The notes under the pieces are model-generated. The model had not been told where the DNA came from. It saw nothing but the letters and a program-made list of their open reading frames with translations, and did not search any database. Below are positions 36,655 through 45,344 of a stretch of DNA of 64,000 nucleotides, piece after piece. This DNA comes from Sinorhizobium arboris LMG 14919 (GTDB lineage Bacteria > Pseudomonadota > Alphaproteobacteria > Rhizobiales > Rhizobiaceae): positions 1 to 64,000 of the forward strand of contig NZ_ATYB01000009.1 of NCBI RefSeq assembly GCF_000427465.1. Direction: 5' to 3'. Each line of letters begins with the position of its first letter. Positions within the stretch are counted from its first letter, which is position 1. A program made the translations under genes and the position numbers.

Positions 36655-36943
36655 TCAACAGGATGTGCGCCCAGCTCAGCCATCGTGGCGGCGCACCGGA
36701 ATAGATCGGGCCAATTTGCGACGATCAGCTCTTCCCGGATTTGCCACCGCCCAGGCCGCCCAAATCCTTCGGCGTTGCTGCAGGATTGAACACGTAGAGC
36801 CGTTTCGATGGCAAATCACGAATACGCAGGATGAGGCGATAGCCGAGCATGGCGCTGATGCCGAAAAGGTGATCCGTGAAGCCGGCCGTATCGGCATATT
36901 GTTCCCCAACCTGCCGACCTGCCTCAAGAAGGCACTGCAACAC
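36655..36943 (-). pseudogene. Tn3-family transposase (TnpA) remnant
   Basis: The minus strand reads EQYADTAGFTDHLFGISAMLGYRLILRIRDLPSKRLYV, a hallmark TnpA segment, followed after a frame change near 36740 by IREELIVANWPDLFRCAATMAEL. Together about 90 of roughly 1000 TnpA residues remain, with a stop and a frameshift. It could be a relic of the element that supplied the orphan resolvase 25 kb away, but that is speculative. Confidence 0.8.
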
Positions 36944-36976
36944 CCGAAAACATCGAGAGGAAATCCGAGGTCGTCT

Positions 36977-37723
36977 ATGCGCAAAGTCTTCGCCACTATG
37001 TTCGCCCTACTGTTTGCTCTATTCGAGTGTGCGCATGCGACAGCTCGCCAACGGATTGCGATACCAGCGTCGACGGGCCATATTCTGGTTGAGCGCTTTG
37101 CGAGTGGAAGAACGGGGTCGCGTCCGGCGGTGCTGATCTTGAGCGGTAGCAGGGGGTTTGGTGCAGCCAGCTATGATGAGATTGGGCAGACGTTTAGCAC
37201 GGCCGGCCTCGACACGTACCTTGTTCATGTGCTTTCCTCGGCCGATCTTGAATCGATCGAGAGTGCTGGAAACGCAAGCGCCCGTGTCAGGTACTACGCC
37301 AAGCGGTTGCCCGATTGGACATCGGCAGTCCACGACGTTATTTCCTATCTTAAGGCGCAACCCCAATATACCGGCAAGGTCGGCGTGCTCGGAATATCTC
37401 TCGGAGCACAGATTGCCGCCGCTGCGTCGGTTGAAACAAGAGAGATAGGCGCCCTGGTGCTCGTCGATGGTGCCTTCCCAAGCGGCTACCCCCAACCGGT
37501 ACGCCCATTGCCACCACTCTTATTGATTTGGGGCAGCGCCGATCGAACTTTTCCGTTGTCTGTAGGACAGGAATTGCGTCGAAAGGCGCAAGCTTTGGGC
37601 GGAGCGGCTTCTCTTGATACCTATGAGGGCGCTGCGCATGATTTCTTTCTAAAGTCAGGCGCGCGACAGGCACAATCAGCTCATCGTAGCGCGGCCGACT
37701 TTCTGACATTGCAGTTGCGATAA
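36977..37723 (+). CDS. Exported dienelactone-hydrolase-like alpha/beta hydrolase
   Basis: A 248-residue protein with a signal peptide (MRKVFATMFALLFALFECAHATA). The hydrolase fold shows RPAVLILSGSRGFGAASYDEIGQ (oxyanion loop), GKVGVLGISLGAQIAAAAS (nucleophile Ser in GISLG), LLLIWGSADRTFPL (acid Asp) and EGAAHDFFLKSG (base His). ATG at 36977 begins a clean signal peptide; the longer open frame upstream is insertion debris. Substrate unknown. Confidence 0.82.
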   Translation: MRKVFATMFALLFALFECAHATARQRIAIPASTGHILVERFASGRTGSRPAVLILSGSRGFGAASYDEIGQTFSTAGLDTYLVHVLSSADLESIESAGNASARVRYYAKRLPDWTSAVHDVISYLKAQPQYTGKVGVLGISLGAQIAAAASVETREIGALVLVDGAFPSGYPQPVRPLPPLLLIWGSADRTFPLSVGQELRRKAQALGGAASLDTYEGAAHDFFLKSGARQAQSAHRSAADFLTLQLR

Positions 37724-38007
37724 ATCCAGGAGAGGCAGCGCCAGAAATGGCTTAGCGTGTCATTTCGCCCCCTACCGGAACCGACCCCTTACTGCCCAGA
37801 TACTTCCTTAGACGTTCTTTTCTCTGAAGAAGCTCGGACAGGCCTTGGTTGAGTCAATGTGCTTTGCTACAGGTGCTCTATATTTTCCACGCTCCGATAA
37901 GGAGCACACTAACTTAACTTCGATGAAAGCGCCATTTTAACGCATTCCCCTAGAGTAGACCAAGATTTCCGATCAATTTTCACAGCGCCTCAAAGGTGAC
38001 TCATTGT

Positions 38008-38409
38008 ATGTACGTCAATCCAGCGCTCCTCGCCCTTTATAGTTATTGTATCATCTGGGGTTTTCTCACGTCACTTACACTGGTGGACGCTGGCTATGTG
38101 ACGAACTTGGTAAACGCCATGATCATGACGTTTATTATGCTGTGGTGGGCGCAGTTGGACGCGGTGAAGCGCGGGCGTTCGATTTCCAAATGGCTCAGAT
38201 GGCTTGTGGCACTCACAGGTCCAATCGGACTTGTCGTTCACTTTCTCCAGACGAGGAGCATATTTGGTGCATCCCTCGCCGTCATCGCAACGGTGTTGCT
38301 GGTGCTGCTGTCGCTCGTCTTCGTCGCGGTAGGAGTCGCATTCGCATGGTTTGCTTGCCAGCTCGATTTTATGCAGGATTATTGCCGCCCAGAGTTTTTG
38401 AGCGGCTAA
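38008..38409 (+). CDS. Small integral membrane protein of unknown function
   Basis: A 133-residue protein with three to four transmembrane helices (LLALYSYCIIWGFLTSLTLV, LVNAMIMTFIMLWWAQL, WLVALTGPIGLVVHFL, LAVIATVLLVLLSLVFVAVGVAFAWFAC) and no soluble domain. ATG at 38008 has AAAGG 11 bases upstream; a GTG at 37996 is an alternative. No family recognised. Confidence 0.6.
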   Translation: MYVNPALLALYSYCIIWGFLTSLTLVDAGYVTNLVNAMIMTFIMLWWAQLDAVKRGRSISKWLRWLVALTGPIGLVVHFLQTRSIFGASLAVIATVLLVLLSLVFVAVGVAFAWFACQLDFMQDYCRPEFLSG

Positions 38410-38598
38410 ACGTGCGCCCGCCGCAGGAGTCCTCGAGAGTGCCGTAGACGCAACAGTCAGCGCAGCAGATTTCCAGCTATTGAGCGCGGCCGCAACATCC
38501 CGCCCGGTCCGGGACATCGACTCCTATGGCTCGCCTCTATTGGACTCGAAGATCGACGGGCGCATTCTGCTGCACGTCTCGGCGCAATGACATTCCGT

Positions 38599-39825
38599 TT
38601 ATTCAACGGGCCACCGCGACGTAAGGAGGGGTGAGAGGATCAGCATCCAGGCCGATACGATGAAGGTGGTGCTTACGTCGCTGTAGGCAGAAAGGGCGCC
38701 CCACAAGCAGCTTCCGCTCGTCGTAGCGCCATACATGACCATCAGGTAAGCCGAAATAGCGCGGGCGCGGATGGATTTGGGGAACATGATCTGCGCAGAT
38801 CCATTGAGACTGGACACAATGAAGGCCCACCCCACCCCTGTTGCCAGCATGGACACCCAAATGGCGACGGACGTGCCGTTCCAGGCAGCAAGCAAGAGTG
38901 CCAAGCCGAGCTGCGTCGAAGCAACGGCAATGAGGCGATTGATGCCGATTTTGGCTTTGAGCCTCGGAAGAAGCGTCCCTCCGAGCACGGCGCCCACGCC
39001 GATTGTTCCCATCAGGAGTCCGACTTCTGCAGCCTCCATCTGAAGTTGGAGAGCTGCAAAGGCTGGCAGGAGACTCCACATGCTGCTGGCACCAAAGAAA
39101 CAGATAAAGGTGCGCACAAGCAGGCTGCGAAATCGGCTGTCGCTCAACATCGCCGAGAAGCCCATTGCCATCGTCTCGCACGGTGGCTCAGACTTCGTTG
39201 CACGGATGCGAGCGGAGCCGGTTCGCCATCGCCAGAAGACAAGGATCAGCCCAAGGAAGGACACGGCGTTGATCCAGAAGATGGTTGCAATGGTCGCTGC
39301 CTGGGCAATGAAGCCAGCCAGGGCCGGCCCGACCGCGCGCGCAAAATTGAAGCTCATGCCATTCAGCGCCGCCGCACTGTGGATCTGCCCGGGCTCGACG
39401 AGCGTGGAAACTGCCGCCTGCCAGGCCGGCATCGTCAGCGCTGCACCGCAGCCAATCACCAGCGTACCGGCCAACAGTATCTGTGGAGTCGCCAAACCGG
39501 CGGTGATCATGAGGCTTAAACCCAAGGCTGAGAGCGCCATGAGGGCATGTGTGGCCAACAGGAAGGTCGGTCGATCGTGGCGATCTGCAAGGATGCCGGC
39601 AGGGACGACCAGGAGGAAAATTGGCAGCGTCATCGCGGCTTGCACCAGAGCCACCATCTGCGCGGATTGGCTGAGTTGGGCCATCAGCCACGCAGCCCCC
39701 ATGCCCTGCATCCACGTGCCGAGATTAGAGACGGCGTTGGCAATCCACAGCGACCGGAACAGGCGGTTTCCGAGCGGTGACCAAATCGGTTCGACGGCCC
39801 TTGCCGCCGACGAACCTTCAGTCAT
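38599..39825 (-). CDS. MFS transporter (MFS_3/enterobactin-exporter-like)
   Basis: A 408-residue major facilitator protein: FRSLWIANAVSNLGTWMQGMGAAWLMAQLS, PAGILADRHDRPTFLL (loop 2-3 motif) and ALNGMSFNFARAVGPALAGFIAQ are typical of the MFS_3 group. Start at 39825 is chosen because it overlaps the stop of a short upstream ORF by 4 bases (ATGA). It is divergent from the citrate-synthase-like gene. Substrate unknown. Confidence 0.85.
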   Translation of the reverse strand: MTEGSSAARAVEPIWSPLGNRLFRSLWIANAVSNLGTWMQGMGAAWLMAQLSQSAQMVALVQAAMTLPIFLLVVPAGILADRHDRPTFLLATHALMALSALGLSLMITAGLATPQILLAGTLVIGCGAALTMPAWQAAVSTLVEPGQIHSAAALNGMSFNFARAVGPALAGFIAQAATIATIFWINAVSFLGLILVFWRWRTGSARIRATKSEPPCETMAMGFSAMLSDSRFRSLLVRTFICFFGASSMWSLLPAFAALQLQMEAAEVGLLMGTIGVGAVLGGTLLPRLKAKIGINRLIAVASTQLGLALLLAAWNGTSVAIWVSMLATGVGWAFIVSSLNGSAQIMFPKSIRARAISAYLMVMYGATTSGSCLWGALSAYSDVSTTFIVSAWMLILSPLLTSRWPVE

Positions 39826-39938
39826 GCCGACCATTCCGAATTGGCGTGGAACCAGCTCTCGAGCGTCTTCGCGCGCGCCTGCAGGTGCTCTTCGTTATCT
39901 CCACGAAAGACAAGGCTGGCTACTTCAGCGTTGGTCAT
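39822..39938 (-). CDS. Short ORF coupled to the MFS gene
   Basis: A 38-residue frame, MTNAEVASLVFRGDNEEHLQ then ARAKTLESWFHANSEWSA, with GGAG just before its ATG and a 4-base overlap with the MFS start. Predicted amphipathic and helical. It could be a leader peptide or the relic of a longer gene. No homologue can be named. Confidence 0.4.
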   Translation of the reverse strand: MTNAEVASLVFRGDNEEHLQARAKTLESWFHANSEWSA

Positions 39939-40075
39939 TGCGGCTCCGCCGTATTCTCGGCCAACGACCACGCGGCCCCATGCCAATTATTCCGAATTTC
40001 CAAGGCATTTAGACTCCAGGTCAATCGATTTACCTTTGATTGCGCGAGGTCTTTACACGCGCACTGGATGTGGTC

Positions 40076-40100
40076 AATATTGATTGATTGATTCAATATT
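40076..40100. promoter_or_regulatory. Operator-like inverted repeat upstream of the citrate-synthase-like gene
   Basis: AATATTGA, a 9-base spacer made of TTGA repeats, then TCAATATT: a perfect 8-bp inverted repeat ending 17 bases before the ATG at 40118. A natural binding site for the HTH domain encoded by that gene, implying autoregulation and control of the divergent MFS gene. Confidence 0.6.
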
Positions 40101-40117
40101 AAGGTTCCGAAGCCGCC

Positions 40118-41311
40118 ATGGGCGAAACCGCTGGATACATGACCGCCAAGGAAGCGGCGGCGGAACTGAATGTGAGCGTGGCCACGCTTTACGCCTATGT
40201 CAGCAGGGGGATTGTCCAGTCCGAGGCGCGGCCAGGTAGCCGGTCAAGACGCTATCTCGCCACCGACATCCGGGCTCTTGCCGAAAAGAACAAAATCGCC
40301 AAGCACGCGGACGGGGGCAGCATTTTGAGCTTCGGCTCTCCGCTGCTCGATTCCGAGATCACCTATACGGACGGCAAGCGGCTATATTTTAGAGGCAGGG
40401 ACAGCTCGCTGTTGGCCACGGCCAGCGCCAGCCTGGAGTCGGTCGCGACTCTGATTTGGGATTGCAGCGAAGACCATGTCTTCCAGGAGGCTCCGCCCCG
40501 TATTCCGGCCGAGTTCGCGGCTATGCGACATGCCGGAAAGGCCGATCGTCCCCTGGTATTGTGTCAGGCCCTGCTTCCACTCATCGGTGAAATGGACCTG
40601 CGGGCATATGATCGTTCGAGGCGTGGCGCATCCCAAACCGGCGCGCGTGTCCTGCGCCTCATGGCCTCGCTTGTAACGGACATGCAACCCAGTGCGACGG
40701 CAGTGCATGAGACATTGTCGTTCGCCTGGCAGGTTGGCAGCCACGCACATCTGGTGCGGTCAGCCCTTATACTCGCGGCAGATCATGAACTGAACGCATC
40801 GACTTTCACAGTTCGAGTCGCCGCCTCCGCAGGCGCTCCGTTGTATCACGCTGCTGCCGCCGGCTTGGCCACCCTGCAAGGTGCGCGGCACGGCGGTGAA
40901 ATCGAACGCGCACTGCGGTTGCTGCGTGAGATGATGAGGGAACACGATCCCGCAGAGGCCGTCTCTGCCTGGATGCGCCGGGGAGACGCGGTTCCAGGGT
41001 TTGGCCATCCTCTTTACCCGGAAGGCGATCCGCGGGCCAGGACTTTGCTGACGTTGATGGAGCGGGAGTTCACCTCTTCCGAGAGCCTTGCGCTTCACAG
41101 AGCCGCTGCTGTCGCGCAATCAATCACCGGCAGGCATCTCAACTTCGACGGCGCGCTGGCAATACTCTCGTTGCATCTTGGTTTGCCGGCTCACACAGGC
41201 CTGAGCCTTCTTGCGATCGGTCGGGTGGTAGGCTGGATTGGTCATGCTATAGAGCAGTATCTGGATGATCGATTGATCAGACCTCGGGCGCGCTATGTCG
41301 GCCTCCGGTAG
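40118..41311 (+). CDS. Citrate synthase-like protein with N-terminal helix-turn-helix
   Basis: A 397-residue fusion. Residues 8-60 are a MerR/excisionase-type HTH (YMTAKEAAAELNVSVATLYAYVSRGIVQSEARPGSRSRRYLATDI). The rest follows a citrate synthase fold with the conserved helices ending GFGHPLYPEGDPRA (catalytic His region) and IGRVVGWIGHAIEQ. Key active-site pieces are partly conserved, so it may bind rather than turn over citrate or acetyl-CoA. The HTH and the upstream dyad suggest a metabolite-sensing regulator of the adjacent MFS transporter. Confidence 0.85.
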   Translation: MGETAGYMTAKEAAAELNVSVATLYAYVSRGIVQSEARPGSRSRRYLATDIRALAEKNKIAKHADGGSILSFGSPLLDSEITYTDGKRLYFRGRDSSLLATASASLESVATLIWDCSEDHVFQEAPPRIPAEFAAMRHAGKADRPLVLCQALLPLIGEMDLRAYDRSRRGASQTGARVLRLMASLVTDMQPSATAVHETLSFAWQVGSHAHLVRSALILAADHELNASTFTVRVAASAGAPLYHAAAAGLATLQGARHGGEIERALRLLREMMREHDPAEAVSAWMRRGDAVPGFGHPLYPEGDPRARTLLTLMEREFTSSESLALHRAAAVAQSITGRHLNFDGALAILSLHLGLPAHTGLSLLAIGRVVGWIGHAIEQYLDDRLIRPRARYVGLR

Positions 41312-41750
41312 AGGTCGGCCAATGGACCTCAGGAGCGCCGCGGCAATGTCGCACCAGCATGGCGCCGATCACAAAGCAACGGAGCACACAGCCCGGCGCC
41401 TGATGCGCTGAAGCCAATTCGCGCGCGCAGTTTGACCCGTTTACTGGGTGGACAACGGAACTGCGTTAGCGTCGCTGGCGAAGGCCATCCCTACCCACCC
41501 TGTGTTCCGTCGATGGTTATGCGATCTTCAAGGCACAGAACGGGAACACTTGGACGCAAGATCATCGGTTCCGACCGTTGTGTGCGCTAACGCGTGTCTT
41601 GCCGCTCGGCAACAAAATGCCAATGCCAATTTCCAGCACCCGAACCCTTATCGATCCACCATCAGAGTATTGGCCACACGTTCCTTTTGACAGTCAATAC
41701 CCCCGCGCCTTGAACGGATTCGAACCGCGGACACGCTGAGCCCGACGACA
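41312..41750. other. Intergenic region with one copy of a flanking repeat
   Basis: About 440 bases between the citrate-synthase-like gene and the stop of rtcR, with no supportable gene. It contains the first copy of the 21-bp direct repeat (41706-41726). On the minus strand the repeat has a GGTTCGAATCC element like a tRNA T-arm. Confidence 0.5.
41706..41726. repeat. Direct repeat, left copy (RNA-repair block)
   Basis: CGCCTTGAACGGAT plus TCGAACC. The right copy at 49666-49686 is identical except for one base (T for A at position 14). On the reverse strand both carry a GGTTCGA sequence resembling a tRNA 3' end. The copies bracket rtcR, Ro60, the Y RNAs, rtcB and the cyclase. Confidence 0.6.
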
Positions 41751-43391
41751 TCAGACGCCGCCGAGGCCGGTTACGGGTCCTCCTGCATTCCGCCTCGTTA
41801 CGTCGTCGAATTTTAAGCCGAATCGGGCGAGGTATTTCACGAGACGGTCAGCATCGTTGCTGCTCTTCTTTTCCAGACGTGAGCTTGCGAACAGCGCTCT
41901 CCCAGCGGCGCTCGCTGTCACATGCTCGCGACAGACCCGAAGAACAGCGGCCAGTTGGGCGGCATCGAATTGATCGAGGCGCGCGGCTGCATCGGCGCCC
42001 AAGAGCTCTGCGATACTCGAGTCAGCATCAGAAACATCCGCCGACGGTCGCCAGAATGAATTCAGTCTGCGGATCTCGTCAGCGACGACCTCGACGGTGA
42101 TGCGGCCATGGGGGGCGAGAGTAGCCATTCGCGTTATGGAGGCCGAGAGGTCGCGGAAGTTCGCATTCCAAACTGCTTGCGGGCTGGTGGCGAAAGCGAC
42201 ATAGCGCTCGCGCGCCTCCTTATTGAAAGTGACGTTCTGGCCCTCGCGCTCCAGATAGCGCCTCAGCTCGAATTCGATGTTGGGCTCAATGTCCTCCTTG
42301 CGCTCGCGGAGCGCCGGCAGCTGGAACGTCCACAGGTTAAGGCGAGCATAAAGGTCCTCGCGGAATCTGCCCTTCCGCACTTCCTCACCGAGATCGCGAT
42401 TGGTGCCGGCAAGCAACTGAAAATCAGCCGAGACTTCGCGGTCGGCGCCGACAGGCAGGAAACGCTTCTCCTCGATCGCGCGCAGGCACATCGCCTGCTC
42501 GTCCAATCCGAGCTCCCCAATTTCGTCGAGAAAGAGCACGCCCTGATCGGCCGATTTGAGCAACCCGGCACGTTCGCCGGCCGCTCCCGTAAATGCGCCC
42601 TTCACATGGCCGAACAGGGCAGACATCGCGTGGTCGCCGCGCAGGGTCGCGCAGTTGACCTCGACGAATTGCCCGCTCACCTTGCGCTGGTTTTTCTTGA
42701 GCTCATAGATCCGGCGCGCAAGCTGGGACTTGCCCGCTCCGGTCGGACCGGTCAGCAGCACCGGTGCCGTCGAGCGGATGACGACGCGCTCGATCTCGTC
42801 GATCATACGGTTGAAGGCGGCACTGCGAGTGGAAATACCCGATTTCAGAAAGGATGTGGCGTCCTCGCGTTCGGAAGCGAACCGCTTGGCGATTTCGTCG
42901 TAGCGCGACAGGTCGAGATCGATGATCCGGTGCGTTCCGGCGAAGTTCTCCCCCGGCTCCCGCTCCCGCGGGGGAGAGAGCTGGAGCAATCGGCCAGGAA
43001 TGATCCGGGCCTCTGTGAGCAGGAACCAACAAATCTGGGCCACATGTGTGCCGGTTGTGATGTTGACGAGATAATCCTCTTCGTCCGGGTCGAACGTATA
43101 GCTGCGGGCAAAGTCTCTGAGACGGGTATAGACCTCGGAGAAGTCCCAGGGGTCCTTGAAGTTTATAAGGTTGCGGCGAACTTCCGTCGCCGGCGATACG
43201 GTTTCGATGTCACCAATAATCCGCCTGGCTAGAGCCTCGGCGTGGTTGTCGTGAATGAGCTCCAGCCTGTCGATGAAGAGGCCCGATTGCTGGCACAACC
43301 CGACATTTGGTCGCCAGCGGCTCCAGCGGTCTTCCCGCTTGCCCAAGTCAAGCGTGGTTCCCAAAATGCTGATAGCAACGCGCCGCTTCAT
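41751..43391 (-). CDS. rtcR: RtcR, CARF-domain sigma-54 activator of RNA repair
   Basis: A 546-residue bacterial enhancer-binding protein. Residues 1-180 are the RtcR/CARF sensor (RRVAISILGTTLDLGK; NITTGTHVAQICWFLL). The AAA+ domain has Walker A GPTGAGKS (215-222), the sigma-54 contact loop GAFTGA (265-270), Walker B LFLDE (286-290) and RLNLWTFQLPALRER. A C-terminal helical domain completes it. In Salmonella, RtcR is switched on by damaged tRNA fragments and activates the rsr-yrl-rtc operon. Here it is divergent from that operon, with a sigma-54-type promoter between. Confidence 0.95.
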   Translation of the reverse strand: MKRRVAISILGTTLDLGKREDRWSRWRPNVGLCQQSGLFIDRLELIHDNHAEALARRIIGDIETVSPATEVRRNLINFKDPWDFSEVYTRLRDFARSYTFDPDEEDYLVNITTGTHVAQICWFLLTEARIIPGRLLQLSPPREREPGENFAGTHRIIDLDLSRYDEIAKRFASEREDATSFLKSGISTRSAAFNRMIDEIERVVIRSTAPVLLTGPTGAGKSQLARRIYELKKNQRKVSGQFVEVNCATLRGDHAMSALFGHVKGAFTGAAGERAGLLKSADQGVLFLDEIGELGLDEQAMCLRAIEEKRFLPVGADREVSADFQLLAGTNRDLGEEVRKGRFREDLYARLNLWTFQLPALRERKEDIEPNIEFELRRYLEREGQNVTFNKEARERYVAFATSPQAVWNANFRDLSASITRMATLAPHGRITVEVVADEIRRLNSFWRPSADVSDADSSIAELLGADAAARLDQFDAAQLAAVLRVCREHVTASAAGRALFASSRLEKKSSNDADRLVKYLARFGLKFDDVTRRNAGGPVTGLGGV

Positions 43392-43422
43392 GACCTATCC
43401 AAATTTATAAAATCCTATAGAT

Positions 43423-43439
43423 GCAGCTAAGATAGCTGC
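43423..43439. promoter_or_regulatory. Candidate upstream activating sequence for RtcR
   Basis: GCAGCTAAGATAGCTGC is a perfect 6-bp dyad with 5-bp centre, about 110 bases upstream of the -24 element of the rsr promoter, the usual enhancer distance for sigma-54 activators. Only one copy is evident. Confidence 0.45.
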
Positions 43440-43550
43440 TGCCTCGTTAGTCGCGCAACCGGCGATTGACGGTTCATCCATATTTTTTTGTTATTTAGTT
43501 TCAATCATATAAGGCAGAGCGGCGTCGTTCTTCTGCGCCTATCTCCGAAA

Positions 43551-43567
43551 TTGGCACGCCTCTTGAA
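43551..43567 (+). promoter_or_regulatory. Sigma-54 promoter of the Ro60-Y RNA-rtcB operon
   Basis: TTGGCACGCCTCTTGAA matches the YTGGCACG-N4-TTGC consensus with a full -24 GG and near-full -12 (TTGA for TTGC). Transcription would start near 43578, about 25 bases before the Ro60 ATG at 43603. A second TTGGCACG at 43573-43580 lacks a -12 partner. Confidence 0.75.
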
Positions 43568-43602
43568 ATGTATTTGGCACGAACCGATCAAGAGGTGCTG
43601 TC

Positions 43603-45159
43603 ATGGTCAACAAGGCATTCTTCAAATCCTATCTCGGTAAACTGCTTCCGCGTGCGGACGCAGCGAACCATGAAGGCGCTCCGGCTTATCGCCTGACCGC
43701 CCGGGAAGCGCTGGCACAGTATGCCATAACCGGGACCTTCAACGGCACCTTCTACGCGGACGGCGCCGAGCAGCTCGAAGCGGTGAAAGCCCTCGCGCTC
43801 GAGGTCGAGCCGGAATTCCTGGCCAAGGTGGCGATCTATGCGGCCGAGAAGGGCTACATGAAGGACATGCCGGTGACTCTGCTGGCAATGCTTTCGAGCC
43901 TTCAGAGCGATGCTTTTGCCCGTGCGTTTCCGCGCGTGGTGAAAAGCGGCAAGATGCTGCGTGGCTTCGTTCAGGTCATGCGCTCCGGCGCCGCTGGACG
44001 CAAGTCGCTCGGCACGCGGCCGAAGAGGGCCGTGCAGGCGTGGCTCGAGCGCGCAAGCACAGAGCAGATCCTGCGCGCAATGGTCGGCAACGACCCTTCG
44101 CTCGCCGACGTGATCCGCATGGTCCATCCGAAGCCGTCCTCGGAGGAGCGCAAGGCGCTCTACGCCTGGGCGATTGGCAAGCCGTATGAGCATACGGCAC
44201 TGCCGGATCTCGTGAAATCGCTGGAGGCATTCCGGCGCGATCAGCGAGGTCCGGTGCCGGATGTGCCGTTTCAGTTGCTGACGTCCCTGCCGCTCACCCG
44301 TGAGCACTGGGTCGAGATCGCCCGACAGGGCGGCTGGCAGATGCTGCGTCAGAACCTCAACACCTTTGCGCGCAACGGCGTGTTCGAGGTGAACGGGTTC
44401 GCGCAGGCTCTGGCGGCACGGCTCTCCGATCCCGCGGAAGTCCGCAGGGCGAAGGTCTTCCCCTATCAGCTGATGATAGCGTGGAGGATGGCCGACAGCC
44501 TGGTTCCGGATCTCGTAAGGAACGCTCTGCAGGAGGCGATGGATATCGCGATCGCCAACGTGCCGGCGATCGAGGGCCGTGTCGTGCTCTGCCCTGACGT
44601 ATCCGGCTCCATGAGCTCGTCGGCGACTGGTTACCGAAAAGGGGCCACGTCTTCTGTGCGCTGCATCGATGTCGCCGGGCTGATGACTGCAGCCTTCCTG
44701 CAGCGCAACCCGAAGGCGCGGGTGCTTCCATTCGAGAGCGACGTGGTGCACATCGACCTCAATCGCCGGGATTCGGTGATGACCAATGCCGGCAAGCTGG
44801 CAGCGATCGGTGGTGGCGGAACCAATTGCTCCGCGCCACTGAGGAAGCTTGCCAGCGAGAAGGCGAAGGTCGATCTCGTGGTCTTCCTCTCGGACAACGA
44901 ATCCTGGGTGGACGCACGCCGTGGCGGTCAGCCGACCGCCGTGATGACCGAGTGGGCGAGGATCAAGAGGGTCAATCCGGATGCAAAGCTGGTTTGCCTC
45001 GACATCCAGCCGCACGCCACGTCTCAGGCGCCCACGCGTGACGACGTGCTCAACATCGGCGGCTTCTCCGACGCCGTCTACGACGTGATTGCGGCCTTCG
45101 CGGCCAACAGGAAAGGAGCGGAAGCCTGGGTGGAAAGCATCGAAGCGATCGAGCTTTGA
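43603..45159 (+). CDS. rsr: Ro60/Rsr-type TROVE domain protein
   Basis: A 518-residue TROVE protein. The N-terminal HEAT-like ring (about 20-310) includes YRLTAREALAQYAITGTFNGTFYADG and AIYAAEKGYMKDMPVTLLAML; the C-terminal von Willebrand A domain has the MIDAS motif DVSGS at 332-336. Bacterial Ro binds the Y RNAs encoded downstream and gates RNA access to nucleases or repair enzymes. ATG at 43603 follows AAGAGGTG. Confidence 0.95.
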   Translation: MVNKAFFKSYLGKLLPRADAANHEGAPAYRLTAREALAQYAITGTFNGTFYADGAEQLEAVKALALEVEPEFLAKVAIYAAEKGYMKDMPVTLLAMLSSLQSDAFARAFPRVVKSGKMLRGFVQVMRSGAAGRKSLGTRPKRAVQAWLERASTEQILRAMVGNDPSLADVIRMVHPKPSSEERKALYAWAIGKPYEHTALPDLVKSLEAFRRDQRGPVPDVPFQLLTSLPLTREHWVEIARQGGWQMLRQNLNTFARNGVFEVNGFAQALAARLSDPAEVRRAKVFPYQLMIAWRMADSLVPDLVRNALQEAMDIAIANVPAIEGRVVLCPDVSGSMSSSATGYRKGATSSVRCIDVAGLMTAAFLQRNPKARVLPFESDVVHIDLNRRDSVMTNAGKLAAIGGGGTNCSAPLRKLASEKAKVDLVVFLSDNESWVDARRGGQPTAVMTEWARIKRVNPDAKLVCLDIQPHATSQAPTRDDVLNIGGFSDAVYDVIAAFAANRKGAEAWVESIEAIEL

Positions 45160-45178
45160 CCCGAACGAAGCAATTCCT

Positions 45179-45199
45179 CGCGCCGCCCTGAACGGCGCG
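45179..45199 (+). other. RNA hairpin just after the Ro60 stop
   Basis: CGCGCCG, 7-base loop, CGGCGCG: a perfect 7-bp hairpin 19 bases past the Ro60 stop and 5 bases before the first Y RNA. No T-run follows, so it is more likely a processing or mRNA-stability element than a terminator. Confidence 0.5.
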
Positions 45200-45204
45200 G
45201 GGGG

Positions 45205-45337
45205 CCGTGACGAATGCCGGATGAAACTACAGGCTGTTAACCCTCCAAGACGCGGGTTCGAATCCCGCCGGGCCCTCCATTATGGCCCGTAGCTCAGCGG
45301 ATAGAGCAGGACGTTTCTCCAACTGTCGTCGTCACGG
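45205..45337 (+). ncRNA. Y-RNA-like unit 1 (tRNA-mimic, 133 nt)
   Basis: Closing helix CCGTGACGA (45205-45213) / TCGTCACGG (45329-45337), 9 bp, perfect. Motifs GACGAATG on the 5' strand and CTGTCGTCG on the 3' strand follow. An inner helix joins GGATGAAAC (45219-45227) to GTTTCTCC (45313-45320) with one bulged T. Within it lie a T-arm (GCGGG-TTCGAAT-CCCGC, 45252-45268), a stem CGGGCC/GGCCCG (45269-45274/45284-45289) closed by a loop containing CCA, and a D-arm (GCTC-N8-GAGC, 45292-45307). The order T-arm, acceptor-like stem, D-arm is a permuted tRNA. Confidence 0.85.
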
Positions 45338-45344
45338 ACGAATA

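Noticed and set aside
38410..38590. An open plus-strand piece ending LLDSKIDGRILLHVSAQ
   Set aside because: It has no start codon with a ribosome site and no recognised family; possibly debris, but not enough to call a gene.
43588..45015. A 475-residue open frame opposite the Ro60 gene
   Set aside because: It is antisense to a clear TROVE/vWA protein, has nonsensical His/Arg-rich composition and no ribosome site; a third-codon-position shadow in GC-rich DNA.
45179..45199. Rho-independent terminator after Ro60
   Set aside because: The hairpin is strong but followed by G and C, not T. Termination here would separate the Y RNAs and rtcB from their promoter.
45205..45280. A tRNA-Asn-like gene (loop CTGTTAA, T-arm, CCA)
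   Set aside because: The acceptor would need GGGGCCG/CGGGCCC with a G-G mismatch, there is no normal D-arm and the anticodon stem is only about two pairs.
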